Part shown: positions 8,752 through 17,223 of the stretch, in pieces
Position numbering within the stretch: position 1 is the stretch's first letter
How the letters are laid out: every line of letters begins with the position of its first letter
From: Mycobacterium sp. 852014-50255_SCH5639931
GTDB taxonomy: Bacteria; Actinomycetota; Actinomycetes; Mycobacteriales; Mycobacteriaceae
Direction of reading: 5' to 3'
DNA length: 64,000 nucleotides
Assembly (NCBI RefSeq): GCF_001665605.1
Contig: NZ_LZSV01000026.1
Location: forward strand, 62,001-126,000
The notes under the pieces: model-generated
Seen by the model: the letters and a program-made list of their open reading frames with translations, nothing else
The model's database searches: none
Told to the model about the DNA's origin: nothing
Made by a program: the position numbers and the translations under genes

Positions 8752-9824
8752 CGCCACGCGTCGTCACTCCTCGGTCCGCTGCCGCCCGGTCCATCTCCAC
8801 CGGTCTGTGGACTTGCACCGTCGACCCGAATATCCGCGGTGGCCGTGACCGGAGGCGCCCCCGGACCCTTGCGGGCCGCCCGGACCCCGTCCAGGGCCGC
8901 CGCGAGTTTGCCTGGATCATGTAAAGGTGTACCAGGTCGGGCCACGTCGGCGAAGTGGACCTCGGCGGAAAGCAGCGTCGCGGTGCGGCGCAGGTGCTCC
9001 CGCTCCCGCTCACTGGGCACCCGCTCGGCGTCGATGATGATGTCGTGCACGGTGAACCCCGGGGCGTGCTGGGCCAACACGTGCAGATGACGCTCGACGG
9101 AGAAGCCGGCCGTCTCCCCCGGCTCGGCCATCAGGTTGAGCACCAGCGCCCGCCGGGCGGTGGTGGCCCGCAGCGCCGCCGCCAGACCAGGCACCAGCAC
9201 GTGCGGGATCACGCTGGTGAACCACGAGCCGGGACCCAGCACCACCAGGTCGGCGGCCATGATGGCGTCGACGGCCTGCCGGGTCGCCGGCGGATCGGAC
9301 GGCAGCAGGCGCACCCGCCGGACCTTGCCCGGTGTGGTGGCGATCGCCACCTGGCCGCGAATCAGCCGGAATATCCGCGGATCGGTCTCGAGGCCGGACA
9401 CGTCCGCCTCGATCTGCAGCGCGATCGGACACATCGGCAGCACGCGGCCCTTGACGCCGAGGATGCGGCCCAGCTCGTCGAGGGCGGCCACCGGATCGGC
9501 CAGCACCTCCGACAGCCCGGCGAGCAGCAGATTGCCGATCGGGTGCCCGGCCAACGCCCCATTGCCGCCGAAGCGGTGCTGCAGGATGGTCGCCCAAAGG
9601 CGACCGTGCGGGCTGTCGGATGCCAAGGCCGCCAACGCCATTCGCAGATCACCCGGTGGCACCACATCCAATTCGCTGCGCAGCCGCCCGGAGGAGCCAC
9701 CGTCGTCGGCGACGGTCACCACGGCGGTGACGTGCGGCGTCAGCCGGCGGGCCGCGGACAGCGTCGCGTACAGGCCGTGCCCGCCGCCCAGCGCGACGAT
9801 GCCCTGATTCGTCGGCGCGTTCAT
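8748..9824 (-). CDS. cuvA: Gluconeogenesis/cell-wall factor CuvA (YvcK family)
   Basis: A 358-residue YvcK-family protein (Mtb Rv1422), thought to bind UDP-sugars and required for cell shape, peptidoglycan homeostasis and growth on gluconeogenic carbon sources. The nucleotide-sugar binding loop ALGGGHGLYA is at residues 11-20 and the family signature VVTVADDGGSSGRLR follows near residue 37. The ATG at 9824 overlaps the rapZ stop as ATGA; longer in-frame extensions to 9944 lie inside rapZ and are rejected. The gene sits between rapZ and whiA, the order conserved in many Gram-positive bacteria. Confidence 0.93.
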   Translation of the reverse strand: MNAPTNQGIVALGGGHGLYATLSAARRLTPHVTAVVTVADDGGSSGRLRSELDVVPPGDLRMALAALASDSPHGRLWATILQHRFGGNGALAGHPIGNLLLAGLSEVLADPVAALDELGRILGVKGRVLPMCPIALQIEADVSGLETDPRIFRLIRGQVAIATTPGKVRRVRLLPSDPPATRQAVDAIMAADLVVLGPGSWFTSVIPHVLVPGLAAALRATTARRALVLNLMAEPGETAGFSVERHLHVLAQHAPGFTVHDIIIDAERVPSEREREHLRRTATLLSAEVHFADVARPGTPLHDPGKLAAALDGVRAARKGPGAPPVTATADIRVDGASPQTGGDGPGGSGPRSDDAWR

Positions 9825-10735
9825 TCGCGACCCAGATCCCGGTGCAACACCCGCACCGAAAGTTGGGCTTCGCCCGGATGGGCCTTGAGGACCTGCATCA
9901 GCGCTTCGGCGATCGCAACGCTGCGGTGCTTGCCACCGGTGCAACCGATGGCGACCGTCATGTAGCGCTTGCCCTCCCGGCGGTAACCGTCGACGACCAG
10001 AGACAGCAACCGATGGTAGGCGTCGAGAAACTCCGCGGCGCCGGGCTGACTCAACACGTATTCACTTACGGCCGGGTCCTGCCCGGTGAGCGGGCGCAGC
10101 TCGTCGACCCAGTGCGGGTTCGGCAGGAACCGCACGTCCATCACCATGTCGGCGTCCATCGGCAGGCCGTACTTGAAGCCGAACGATTCGACGGTGACGC
10201 TGATCGACGTGCTGGCTTCGCCACCGAACGCGCGCTCGATGCTCTCCCGCAAGCCCCGCACCGACAGCGTCGACGTGTCGATGATCAGGTCAGCGGTGGC
10301 GCGCACCGGGGCCAGCATCCGGCGCTCGGCGGCGATGCCCTCGGCCAGGGTCTGGTCGCCCTGCAGCGGATGGCTGCGGCGGTTCTGCTCGTAGCGGCGC
10401 ACCAGCATGTCGTCGGATGCCTCCATGAACACCACCCGGGGCCTGATGTTGCGGGTGGCCAGCTCGTTGCGCACCTCATCGAGGTCACCGGTGAAGCCGC
10501 GCGACCGCACGTCCATCACCACCGCGAGCCGGGTGATCCGCGACCCCGCGTCCATGCCGAAATCCACCATCCGCGTGATCAGCTGGGGCGGCAGGTTGTC
10601 GGCCACATACCAGCCCAAGTCCTCGAGCACCTTGGCCGCAGTACCCCGCCCGGCACCCGATAACCCGGTCACCAGAACGACATCGATGCCGGCCGGGGCA
10701 TCTCTGGTGTGGCCCTCCGCCAATTCACCCGTCAT
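9821..10735 (-). CDS. rapZ: RNase adapter/nucleotide-binding protein RapZ
   Basis: A 304-residue P-loop protein orthologous to Mtb Rv1421 (YvcJ/RapZ family). The Walker A motif GLSGAGRGTAAK is at residues 24-35 and the C-terminal domain contains the conserved GCTGGKHRSV near residue 270. E. coli RapZ delivers a small RNA to RNase E to control glucosamine-6-phosphate synthase; whether the mycobacterial protein binds RNA is not established by the sequence. It is translationally coupled on both sides: its ATG overlaps the uvrC stop (ATGA) and its stop overlaps the cuvA start. Confidence 0.94.
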   Translation of the reverse strand: MTGELAEGHTRDAPAGIDVVLVTGLSGAGRGTAAKVLEDLGWYVADNLPPQLITRMVDFGMDAGSRITRLAVVMDVRSRGFTGDLDEVRNELATRNIRPRVVFMEASDDMLVRRYEQNRRSHPLQGDQTLAEGIAAERRMLAPVRATADLIIDTSTLSVRGLRESIERAFGGEASTSISVTVESFGFKYGLPMDADMVMDVRFLPNPHWVDELRPLTGQDPAVSEYVLSQPGAAEFLDAYHRLLSLVVDGYRREGKRYMTVAIGCTGGKHRSVAIAEALMQVLKAHPGEAQLSVRVLHRDLGRE

Positions 10736-12675
10736 TCGGCTTCTCCGGGCGGGTCAGGTCGCAACGCCTCCAGGACGGCGGTGGCGGTGGCCACACCGAT
10801 ACCGGGAACGGCCGTGATCTGGTCGACGGTGGCCTCCTTGAGGCGGGCTATGGATCCGAAATGGGTTACCAGCGCCTTGCGGCGATGCTCCCCCAATCCT
10901 GGCACCGAATCCAGCGCCGAGGCGGTCATTCGCTTGGATCGCTTGCTGCGATGGTATGTGATGGCGAACCGATGCGCCTCGTCGCGAATCCGTTGCAACA
11001 GATAAAGCCCTTCGCTGTTGCGCGGCATGATGACGGGATCCGGCTCGGACGGCACCCATATCTCTTCCAGCCGCTTGGCCAGACCGATCACCGCGACGTC
11101 GGTGACGCCGAGGTCTTCGAGCACGGCGCTGGCCGCGTTGACCTGAGGTGCGCCGCCGTCGACGACGTAGAGGTTGGGCGGATAGGCGAATCGGCGCGAC
11201 TTTCCTTCGGGCGAAAGCATATTCGGGTCGTTTTGTTCACTCAGGTGTCGTGCGAACCGGCGCCGCGTCACCTCGGCGATGGAGGCAACGTCGTCGGAGC
11301 GCCCCTGCCCCGCGGCTTCGCGGATCCCGAAGTGGCGGTAGTCGGACTTGCGCGGCAGGCCGTCCTCGAACACCACCAACGAGCCCACCACGTCGGTGCC
11401 CTGCACGTGGCTGATGTCGACGCATTCGATGCGCAGCGGCGCATCGGCCAACCCGAGGGCTTCCTGAATGTTCTGCAGCGCAGCCGATCTGGCGTTGAAG
11501 TCGCCGGCCCTTCTCAGCTTGTGTTGCTGTAGCGCGTCTTTGGCGTTGCGTTGCACGGTTTCGGCGAGCGCCCGCTTGTCGCCGCGGCGCGGCACCCGCA
11601 GCGCGACCCGAGAACCGCGCAGGCCGGACAGCCAGCTGGCCAATTCATCGGAGTTGGACGGCAGGCAGGGCACCAGCACCTCGCGCGGCACCGGGTTGGC
11701 GGCTTCGTCGGCGGCGCCGCCCAGTTCGGCCTGCTCGCCGTAGAACTGCGTCAGGAACTGCTCGACCAACTGCTCCTCGCCGGAATCACCCGCCTCCGCC
11801 GACTTTTCGACGATCCAGCCGCGCTGACCGCGCACCCGGCCGCCGCGGACGTGGAACACCTGGACCGCCGCCTCCAGCTCGTCGTCGGCGAAGGCGACCA
11901 CGTCGGCGTCGGTCCCGTCGCCGAACACCACGGCCTGCTTCTCCATCGCGCGCTTGAGCGCGGACAGGTCGTCACGCAGCCGCGCGGCCCGCTCGAAGTC
12001 GAGTCGCTCGGAGGCGGCGTTCATCTGCTGTTCCAGTTCGCGGGCAAAGCGATCGGTCTTGCCCGACAGGAAGTCGCAGAAATCGTCGACGATCTGGCGG
12101 TGCTGCTCGGCGCTGACCCGGCCGACGCAGGGCGCCGAGCATTTGTCGATGTAGCCGAGCAGGCACGGACGGTCGATCTGCTTGTGCCGCTTGAACACAC
12201 CGGCCGAACAGGTGCGGGCCGGGAACACGCGGGTGAGCAGGTCCAGCGTCTCCCGGATCGCCCAGGCGTGGGAGTAGGGCCCGAAATAGCGCACGCCCTT
12301 GCGGCGCGGGCCGCGGTAGACCATCAGGCGGGGGAATTCTTCGTTGAGGGTGACGGCCAGCACCGGGTAGGACTTGTCGTCGCGGTAGCGGACGTTGAAG
12401 CGCGGGTCGAACTCCTTGATCCAGTTGTATTCGAGCTGCAACGCCTCGACTTCGGTGTTGACCACCGTCCACTCGACCTTGGCGGCGGTGGTCACCATCT
12501 GCCGGGTTCGCGGATGCAGGCCGGCGACGTCGGCGAAGTATGACGTCAGCCTGCTCCGCAGGCTCTTGGCCTTCCCGACGTAGATGACTCTCCCGTACGT
12601 GTCCCGGAATCGGTAGACGCCCGGCTCGACCGGGATGGACCCGGGCGGGGGGCGATACGTGGCGGGATCTGGCAC
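10732..12675 (-). CDS. uvrC: Excinuclease ABC subunit C
   Basis: A 647-residue nucleotide-excision-repair nuclease orthologous to Mtb Rv1420. It makes both incisions around a bulky lesion after UvrA and UvrB loading. The GIY-YIG domain occupies about residues 15-95 (GVYRFRDTYGRVIYVGKAK), a UVR helical hairpin lies near 205-240, the RNase-H-like nuclease domain near 380-560 and a double helix-hairpin-helix (SVPGLGEHRRKAL and AVPGIGVATATAVLE) ends the protein. It is first in the uvrC-rapZ-cuvA-whiA operon and starts with GTG. Confidence 0.97.
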   Translation of the reverse strand: MPDPATYRPPPGSIPVEPGVYRFRDTYGRVIYVGKAKSLRSRLTSYFADVAGLHPRTRQMVTTAAKVEWTVVNTEVEALQLEYNWIKEFDPRFNVRYRDDKSYPVLAVTLNEEFPRLMVYRGPRRKGVRYFGPYSHAWAIRETLDLLTRVFPARTCSAGVFKRHKQIDRPCLLGYIDKCSAPCVGRVSAEQHRQIVDDFCDFLSGKTDRFARELEQQMNAASERLDFERAARLRDDLSALKRAMEKQAVVFGDGTDADVVAFADDELEAAVQVFHVRGGRVRGQRGWIVEKSAEAGDSGEEQLVEQFLTQFYGEQAELGGAADEAANPVPREVLVPCLPSNSDELASWLSGLRGSRVALRVPRRGDKRALAETVQRNAKDALQQHKLRRAGDFNARSAALQNIQEALGLADAPLRIECVDISHVQGTDVVGSLVVFEDGLPRKSDYRHFGIREAAGQGRSDDVASIAEVTRRRFARHLSEQNDPNMLSPEGKSRRFAYPPNLYVVDGGAPQVNAASAVLEDLGVTDVAVIGLAKRLEEIWVPSEPDPVIMPRNSEGLYLLQRIRDEAHRFAITYHRSKRSKRMTASALDSVPGLGEHRRKALVTHFGSIARLKEATVDQITAVPGIGVATATAVLEALRPDPPGEAE

Positions 12676-12933
12676 CCATCCAGGCTAGTAGTCGCGAAGG
12701 GGGTGCCGGCCCGTCGGGAGCACCGCTCGGCACGCCGGATTCGGCACCCCTGGTTCGAGCGCCGCACCCATGCCACCCGTAACGCATTCGAGCGCTTGTT
12801 CGATATACAAGTCGGCCGCCGAGGGATCCGCCATTTCCCAAAAGGGCCGACGACCTGGGGTTACGACGACTAACCGACGGTGTGGACGGTTTGGGCGGCC
12901 CTTGTTCTGGTTACCAAGGGGGTAGCTGGACGT

Positions 12934-12939
12934 TACAGT
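12934..12939 (+). promoter_or_regulatory. Candidate -10 TACAGT for the hemophore-like gene
   Basis: TACAGT matches TANNNT and would start transcription near 12946, leaving a leader of about 23 bases that contains the GGAGGGAG ribosome binding site at 12954-12961. The rest of the 293-base gap between uvrC and this gene shows no convincing gene. Confidence 0.4.
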
Positions 12940-12968
12940 GGGTGGCAATCAATGGAGGGAGTCCACAG

Positions 12969-13307
12969 ATGTTCAAGCGCTCGTTGACCAGGCTCGCGAT
13001 CGGGGTTGGCGGTCTGGCATTGGCGTCGACCGCCGCCGCCGGGGTCGCATCGGCTGCCCCCGATTACGGCCCGATGATCAACACAACCTGCAGCTACGAC
13101 CAGGCGATGCGGGCGGTGCACGCGGAGAATCCGATGGCCGCTCAGTACCTCGACCAGTCGCCGCCGAACCAGCAGTTCTTGCAGCAGTACCTGGCGTCAT
13201 CGCCGGATCAGCGCGTGAACCTGCTGCACGCCATCGAGCACAACCAGGGCGCGCAGCAGGCTTTGCCGATCTTCCAGCAGATGATGACCGACTGTAAGAA
13301 CTTCTGA
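12969..13307 (+). CDS. Secreted hemophore-related protein (Rv0203/Rv1174c family)
   Basis: A 112-residue exported protein. Residues 1-30 form a signal peptide ending in the sequence GVASAAP. The mature part has two cysteines (in INTTCSYDQ and MMTDCKNF), the SPPNQQFLQQYLASSP region and a C-terminal CxNF/Y ending typical of the mycobacterial hemophore-related family that includes Rv0203 and the TB8.4 antigen Rv1174c. Rv0203 binds heme outside the cell; heme binding by this protein is inference. The ATG is preceded by GGAGGGAG. Mtb has lprH and the lectin gene Rv1419 at this position, so this is a lineage-specific occupant. It is convergent with the PH-domain gene, with a strong hairpin between them. 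Confidence 0.85.
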   Translation: MFKRSLTRLAIGVGGLALASTAAAGVASAAPDYGPMINTTCSYDQAMRAVHAENPMAAQYLDQSPPNQQFLQQYLASSPDQRVNLLHAIEHNQGAQQALPIFQQMMTDCKNF

Positions 13308-13320
13308 CCCATCCACCTGA

Positions 13321-13349
13321 CGGGCTATCCTGCGCACACGGATAGCCCG
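13321..13349. terminator. Bidirectional hairpin between convergent genes
   Basis: CGGGCTATCC at 13321-13330 and GGATAGCCCG at 13340-13349 form a perfect 10-bp stem with a nine-base loop. It sits between the convergent stops at 13307 and 13351, so it can serve both genes. No U-tract follows, which is common for mycobacterial terminators. Confidence 0.65.
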
Positions 13350-13350
13350 C

Positions 13351-13812
13351 TCAGTGGGTGTGCAGGTCGGGCCGATACCGCGCCAATAGCGACCGCACGG
13401 TGTCCATGGCGTCGACCGCGCGCTCCTTGTCGACGGCCTGGATGGCCATCACGGGTATGTACTCGTCGTCGGGCAGGTCGATGCGCGCCCAGCGGTTCCC
13501 CACCGGGAACGAGATACCGGCGACGTCCGGCCACTCGATCAATTTGTCGCCCAGCAAGTTACGCACCGATATGCCGGCCGCCCCCACGCGCAGCCGGGGC
13601 CGGGCGAACATCAGCACCACGCCCGCGAGCACCAGGCCGAGCAGCGCCATCGCCACCTGGTCGCTCGTCTGGAATACCACTCCGGTGGATCCGACCTTGA
13701 GCAAAAAGCCGATCGCGATGTGCACCGCGGCGATGGTGAAGGCCGCGCCGTAGACGAACATCGGTGTGCGGTGCGGACGCAATACGACGTCCCACCCGTC
13801 GCGCTCAGTCAC
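13351..13812 (-). CDS. PH-domain membrane protein (Rv1417-like)
   Basis: A 153-residue integral membrane protein of unknown role, orthologous to Mtb Rv1417. Two hydrophobic segments (about residues 17-38 and 52-68) are followed by a soluble domain of about 80 residues with a bacterial PH-like pattern (GISVRNLLGDKLIEWPDVAG). Its GTG start overlaps the ribH stop as GTGA, so it is the distal gene of the ribBA-ribH unit. The steady linkage to riboflavin genes in mycobacteria is suggestive but no functional link is shown by the sequence. Confidence 0.85.
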   Translation of the reverse strand: MTERDGWDVVLRPHRTPMFVYGAAFTIAAVHIAIGFLLKVGSTGVVFQTSDQVAMALLGLVLAGVVLMFARPRLRVGAAGISVRNLLGDKLIEWPDVAGISFPVGNRWARIDLPDDEYIPVMAIQAVDKERAVDAMDTVRSLLARYRPDLHTH

Positions 13813-14288
13813 GACCGTGCGCGCAGGTCACGCAGCGTCAGCGCCGCGGTCAGGGCCGCCCCCGCCGCCTGGGCGCCCTTGTCCTCGACCGACTCCGGAA
13901 GCCCGGCGCGATCGAGCGCCTGCTGTTCGTTGTTGGTGGTCAGCACCCCGTTGGCAACGGGCGTCGACGCATCCAGCGCCACCCGGGTCAAACCCTGGGT
14001 CACCGCATCGCAGACATACTCGAAATGTGGTGTTCCGCCACGTATTACGACGCCCAAGGCGATGACCGCGTCGTGGTTGCGGGCCAATTCCTGCGCCACC
14101 ACCGGGATCTCGATCGCGCCAAGCACGCGGACCACCGTCGGATTGTCGATGCCCGACTCGGCAGCCACCTTGCGGGCGCCGGCGAGCAGGGCATCGCAGA
14201 TCGTGCTGTGCCAGGTACTCGCCACGATGCCGAGCCGCAGACCGGACGCGTCGAGCGCCGGGATCGCCGGCTCCCCGCTACCGCTCAC
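13809..14288 (-). CDS. ribH: 6,7-dimethyl-8-ribityllumazine synthase
   Basis: A 159-residue lumazine synthase (Mtb Rv1416). It condenses 5-amino-6-ribitylamino-uracil with 3,4-dihydroxy-2-butanone-4-phosphate in the penultimate step of riboflavin synthesis, as a hollow oligomer in the cytosol. The family motifs GAIEIPVVAQELA, ALGVVIRGGTPHFEYV and PVANGVLTTNNEQQA are all present, including the catalytic His of the GGTPHF segment. The start is GTG. It follows ribBA by 46 bases and overlaps the next gene. Confidence 0.96.
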   Translation of the reverse strand: MSGSGEPAIPALDASGLRLGIVASTWHSTICDALLAGARKVAAESGIDNPTVVRVLGAIEIPVVAQELARNHDAVIALGVVIRGGTPHFEYVCDAVTQGLTRVALDASTPVANGVLTTNNEQQALDRAGLPESVEDKGAQAAGAALTAALTLRDLRARS

Positions 14289-14334
14289 CTGCGCCGCTCC
14301 TCCTCATCGCTTCGCTCTGCATCGTCGCCGGCGG

Positions 14335-15612
14335 TCACAGAGCGCCGCCGAATTCGCCTGGCAGATGAACCGATTCGTGAAAGTCGTCGAGGCCGGCCAA
14401 GTCGTGGCCCATCTTGTCGCGCTTGGTCATCAGGTAACGGATGTTCTCCGCGTTGGCGCGGACCGGCAGCGGCACCCGCTCGATGATGTGCAGGCCGTAC
14501 CCGTCCAGCCCGACCCGCTTGGCCGGGTTGTTCGTCAGCAGCCGCATCGAGCGGACGCCAAGATCGACCAAAATCTGCGCCCCGATTCCGTAATCCCTTG
14601 CGTCGGCCGGTAATCCGAGTTTGAGGTTGGCGTCGACGGTGTCCTCGCCGGCGTCCTGCAGCTGGTAGGCCTGCAGTTTGTGCATCAGGCCGATACCGCG
14701 GCCCTCGTGGCCGCGCATGTAGAGCACGATGCCGCGGCCCTCCCGCGCGACCATCGCCATCGCGGCGTCGAGTTGGGGCCCGCAATCGCAGCGGCGGGAA
14801 CCGAACACGTCACCGGTCAGGCACTCGGAGTGCACGCGCACCAGAACGTCGTCACCGTCGGCGTTCGGCCCGGCGATCTCGCCGCGCACCAGCGCCACGT
14901 GTTCGACGTCCTCGTAGATGCTGGCGTAGCCGATGGCGCGAAACTCGCCGTGCCGGGTGGGGATGCGGGCCTCGGCGATCCGCTCGATGTGCTTCTCGTG
15001 CTTGCGCCGCCACTCGATCAGGTCGGCGATGGTGATCATCGCGAGGTCGTGCTCGTCGGCGAAGACCCGCAGCTCGTCGGTCTGCGCCATCGAGCCTTCG
15101 TCCTTTTGGCTGACGATCTCGCAGATCGCGCCCGCGGGTTGCAATCCCGCCATCCGGGCCAGGTCGACGGCGGCCTCGGTGTGGCCGGGGCGGCGCAGCA
15201 CGCCACCGTCCTTGGCGCGCAACGGAACCACGTGGCCGGGGCGCGTGAAATCGTTGGCGATGCTGGCGGGATCGGCCAGCAGGCGCATGGTAGTGGCGCG
15301 ATCGGAGGCCGAAATGCCGGTGCCCACACCGTTCTTCGCGTCGACGGTGACGGTGTAGGCCGTCCCGTGCTTGTCCTGGTTCACCGCGTACATGGGCAGC
15401 AGCCCCAGCCGGTCGCAGATCGCGCCGTCCAGCGGGACGCACAGGTACCCCGAGGTGTAGCGGACCATGAACGCCACCAGCTCCGGCGTCGCCTTTTCGG
15501 CGGCGAAGATCAGGTCGCCTTCGTTCTCGCGATCCTCGTCGTCGATGACGACCACGGCCTTTCCGGCCGCAATGTCGGCAACCGCCCTCTCGACGGAGTC
15601 CAACCTCGTCAT
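14335..15612 (-). CDS. ribBA: Bifunctional DHBP synthase/GTP cyclohydrolase II
   Basis: A 425-residue fusion enzyme (Mtb Rv1415, ribA2) that supplies both precursors of riboflavin. Residues 1-205 are 3,4-dihydroxy-2-butanone-4-phosphate synthase, with the acidic motif DDEDRENEGDL near residue 23 and SASDRATTMRLLA near 100. Residues 210-410 are GTP cyclohydrolase II, with zinc cysteines in CLTGDVFGSRRCDC and the catalytic RGHEGRGIGL. The two-domain length is normal. It heads the ribBA-ribH-membrane protein unit; ribC and ribD lie nearby but are separate transcription units. Confidence 0.96.
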   Translation of the reverse strand: MTRLDSVERAVADIAAGKAVVVIDDEDRENEGDLIFAAEKATPELVAFMVRYTSGYLCVPLDGAICDRLGLLPMYAVNQDKHGTAYTVTVDAKNGVGTGISASDRATTMRLLADPASIANDFTRPGHVVPLRAKDGGVLRRPGHTEAAVDLARMAGLQPAGAICEIVSQKDEGSMAQTDELRVFADEHDLAMITIADLIEWRRKHEKHIERIAEARIPTRHGEFRAIGYASIYEDVEHVALVRGEIAGPNADGDDVLVRVHSECLTGDVFGSRRCDCGPQLDAAMAMVAREGRGIVLYMRGHEGRGIGLMHKLQAYQLQDAGEDTVDANLKLGLPADARDYGIGAQILVDLGVRSMRLLTNNPAKRVGLDGYGLHIIERVPLPVRANAENIRYLMTKRDKMGHDLAGLDDFHESVHLPGEFGGAL

Positions 15613-15778
15613 CGTCGCTACCTTGCTGTCTCAGGGGTCCGCAGGAAGAGCCCAAGTGTTGCATTCAGTATGAACCACCGCGCGGGCCGCGTTATTGCCG
15701 CGGCGTCCGCGAGGGACCGGGCCACCCCCGGCACATTGCCGCGTTCGGCTATGTACATCCAGCGCGGCGAGGTCGACA

Positions 15779-16084
15779 ATGGGTTTCATGGCGAATCGAA
15801 CCGCCAGGTCGATTGCCGCAGTGTGTGGTGGTGTTGCTGCGCTGGCGTTCGGTGGTGTCGTCGGTGCTGTCGGCCCCGGCGGCGCTGGTGCCCCGCGCAC
15901 GTACGCGGACCCTTCGCCGACCGTGGACCCGGCGCCCTCGGCGCCGGACGACCAATGCTGCGATCCGGTCCAACCCCAGGCCGTCGGCTCGCACTGCATA
16001 ATCGGCCTGAACTGTGGGCAATTCCGCAACCGCACGCGGCCGCCCACGCCCGCGCCCCCTGCTCCGGGCGTCCCCCAGCAATAG
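15779..16084 (+). CDS. Small secreted Cys/Pro-rich protein
   Basis: A 101-residue protein that I do not recognise. Residues 8-33 form a signal-peptide-like hydrophobic segment. The mature region is rich in Pro and carries four cysteines (DDQCCDP, SHCII and LNCGQ), suggesting disulphides outside the membrane. The ATG at 15779 has GAGG six bases upstream; a second ATG at 15788 is poorly spaced. It is divergent from ribBA. A second small secreted protein follows 95 bases downstream. The unbroken export signal and cysteines favour a real gene. Confidence 0.65.
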   Translation: MGFMANRTARSIAAVCGGVAALAFGGVVGAVGPGGAGAPRTYADPSPTVDPAPSAPDDQCCDPVQPQAVGSHCIIGLNCGQFRNRTRPPTPAPPAPGVPQQ

Positions 16085-16179
16085 TCCGTCCGAGCGCTTC
16101 GGCCGGCAACCAACTGCCGCTGCGGATGGGCGCGGCGAAACGGCTCCCGATCGGGCGCCAGCAATCTACGCTGAGCGGC

Positions 16180-16455
16180 ATGAGAATCGCAGTGAGACTG
16201 GCGGTACCGGTCGTGACCTCGATGTTCGCGGCCGGACTTGCAGCGGGTATCGCCTGCCCGCAACGGGCCACGGCCGACGCGTGCGCTGACGTCGGCGGTC
16301 GGCATGTGAGCGTCGGCGGGTGCACGGATCCGGGGCGCTGGGGCAACTGGGTCCTTCCGGCGGGCGCGATGACGGTCCCGCCACCCGACGCACCCCCGCC
16401 GTGCTACACCCCGTCCGGCGAGCCGTACTGGACGCCGCCGGGCGAGCCCTGCTGA
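16180..16455 (+). CDS. Small secreted Cys-containing protein
   Basis: A 91-residue exported protein without an assigned function. A signal peptide covers residues 1-33 (hydrophobic core PVVTSMFAAGLAAG). The mature part has cysteines in DACADVG, GGCTDPG, PPPCYTP and the C-terminal GEPC, and a Pro/Trp-rich tail. The start is the ATG at 16180. The frame is open far upstream, but that stretch is the antisense of ribBA. The protein is convergent with ribC, 36 bases away. Its pairing with the preceding secreted gene may be functional or chance. Confidence 0.65.
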   Translation: MRIAVRLAVPVVTSMFAAGLAAGIACPQRATADACADVGGRHVSVGGCTDPGRWGNWVLPAGAMTVPPPDAPPPCYTPSGEPYWTPPGEPC

Positions 16456-16491
16456 CCGAACCGGCATGCGGCGCACTTCCCCGAACGCGGC

Positions 16492-17094
16492 CTAACGCGG
16501 GGTCAGCAGCCGCTCAACGTATTTCGCGATCACGTCGACTTCGAGGTTGACCTGCGTTCCGACCGGGGCGCGGCCCAGGGTGGTCAGCTCGCGGGTGGTG
16601 GGAATCAGCGAAACCTCGAACCAGTCCCCCGGTCCGGCACCGAGCCCGGAGACCGTCAATGAGATGCCGTCGACGGTGATCGACCCCTTCTCGACCACGT
16701 AGCGGGCCACCTCCGCGGGGATCTCGATCCGCACCACTTCCCAGTGCTCGGACGGCTCCCGGCTCACCACGTGGCCCGTACCGTCCACGTGCCCCTGCAC
16801 GATGTGCCCGCCGAGCCGGCTGTTGATCGCCGCGGCGCGCTCCAGGTTGACCGGGCTGCCGACCTGCAGGGAGCCCAGGTTGGACCGGTTGAGGGTTTCG
16901 GCCATCACGTCGGCGGTGAACTGGCCGTCCGGCAGCAGCTCGACGACCGTCAGGCAGACGCCGTTGACGGCGATCGAGTCGCCGTGCCCGGCGTCGGAGG
17001 TCACGACCGGTCCGCGGATGGTGAGCCGGGCGGCGTCGGCGAGCACATCGCGGCCGGTCACCTCCCCGAGCTCCTCGACAATTCCGGTGAACAT
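16492..17094 (-). CDS. ribC: Riboflavin synthase alpha subunit
   Basis: A 200-residue riboflavin synthase (Mtb Rv1412, often called ribE elsewhere). It dismutates two lumazines to riboflavin and the ribitylaminouracil used by RibH. The protein is the usual tandem repeat of two beta-barrel lumazine-binding domains; each starts with the recognisable pattern MFTGIVEELG (residue 1) and GHIVQGHVDGTGHV (near residue 96). The ATG has no Shine-Dalgarno sequence but lies six bases after TAACCT on its strand, so it is probably leaderless. It is divergent from lprG. Confidence 0.96.
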   Translation of the reverse strand: MFTGIVEELGEVTGRDVLADAARLTIRGPVVTSDAGHGDSIAVNGVCLTVVELLPDGQFTADVMAETLNRSNLGSLQVGSPVNLERAAAINSRLGGHIVQGHVDGTGHVVSREPSEHWEVVRIEIPAEVARYVVEKGSITVDGISLTVSGLGAGPGDWFEVSLIPTTRELTTLGRAPVGTQVNLEVDVIAKYVERLLTPR

Positions 17095-17100
17095 TCCATC

Positions 17101-17106
17101 AGGTTA
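17101..17106 (-). promoter_or_regulatory. -10 hexamer TAACCT for ribC (leaderless)
   Basis: On the minus strand TAACCT is followed by six bases and the ribC ATG at 17094, so transcription should begin at the start codon. No FMN riboswitch fits between this hexamer and the gene. Confidence 0.5.
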
Positions 17107-17210
17107 ATCGGCCGTCCAGATGCCGCAGCCGCACTGGTGAGCAGGCCAAAGCGTCAGCGCCGTGCCGACACCGCGGCCCCACGTCTCCCAAGCCGGTCAT
17201 GGGCACCCTC

Positions 17211-17216
17211 TACGAT
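17211..17216 (+). promoter_or_regulatory. -10 hexamer TACGAT for lprG
   Basis: TACGAT lies seven bases before the lprG ATG at 17224. Transcription would begin at or one base before the start codon, giving a leaderless or near-leaderless message for the lprG-P55 operon. Confidence 0.45.
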
Positions 17217-17223
17217 GCAAGGT

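Noticed and set aside
12685..12948. Open frame of 87 codons upstream of the hemophore-like gene
   Set aside because: It has no ribosome site and no recognisable pattern, and it overlaps the hemophore promoter. A short internal part (from about 12834) looks more protein-like but is too short to call.
17095..17223. FMN riboswitch upstream of ribC
   Set aside because: A -10 hexamer lies six bases before the ribC start, leaving no leader, and no FMN-element pattern is visible in the gap.
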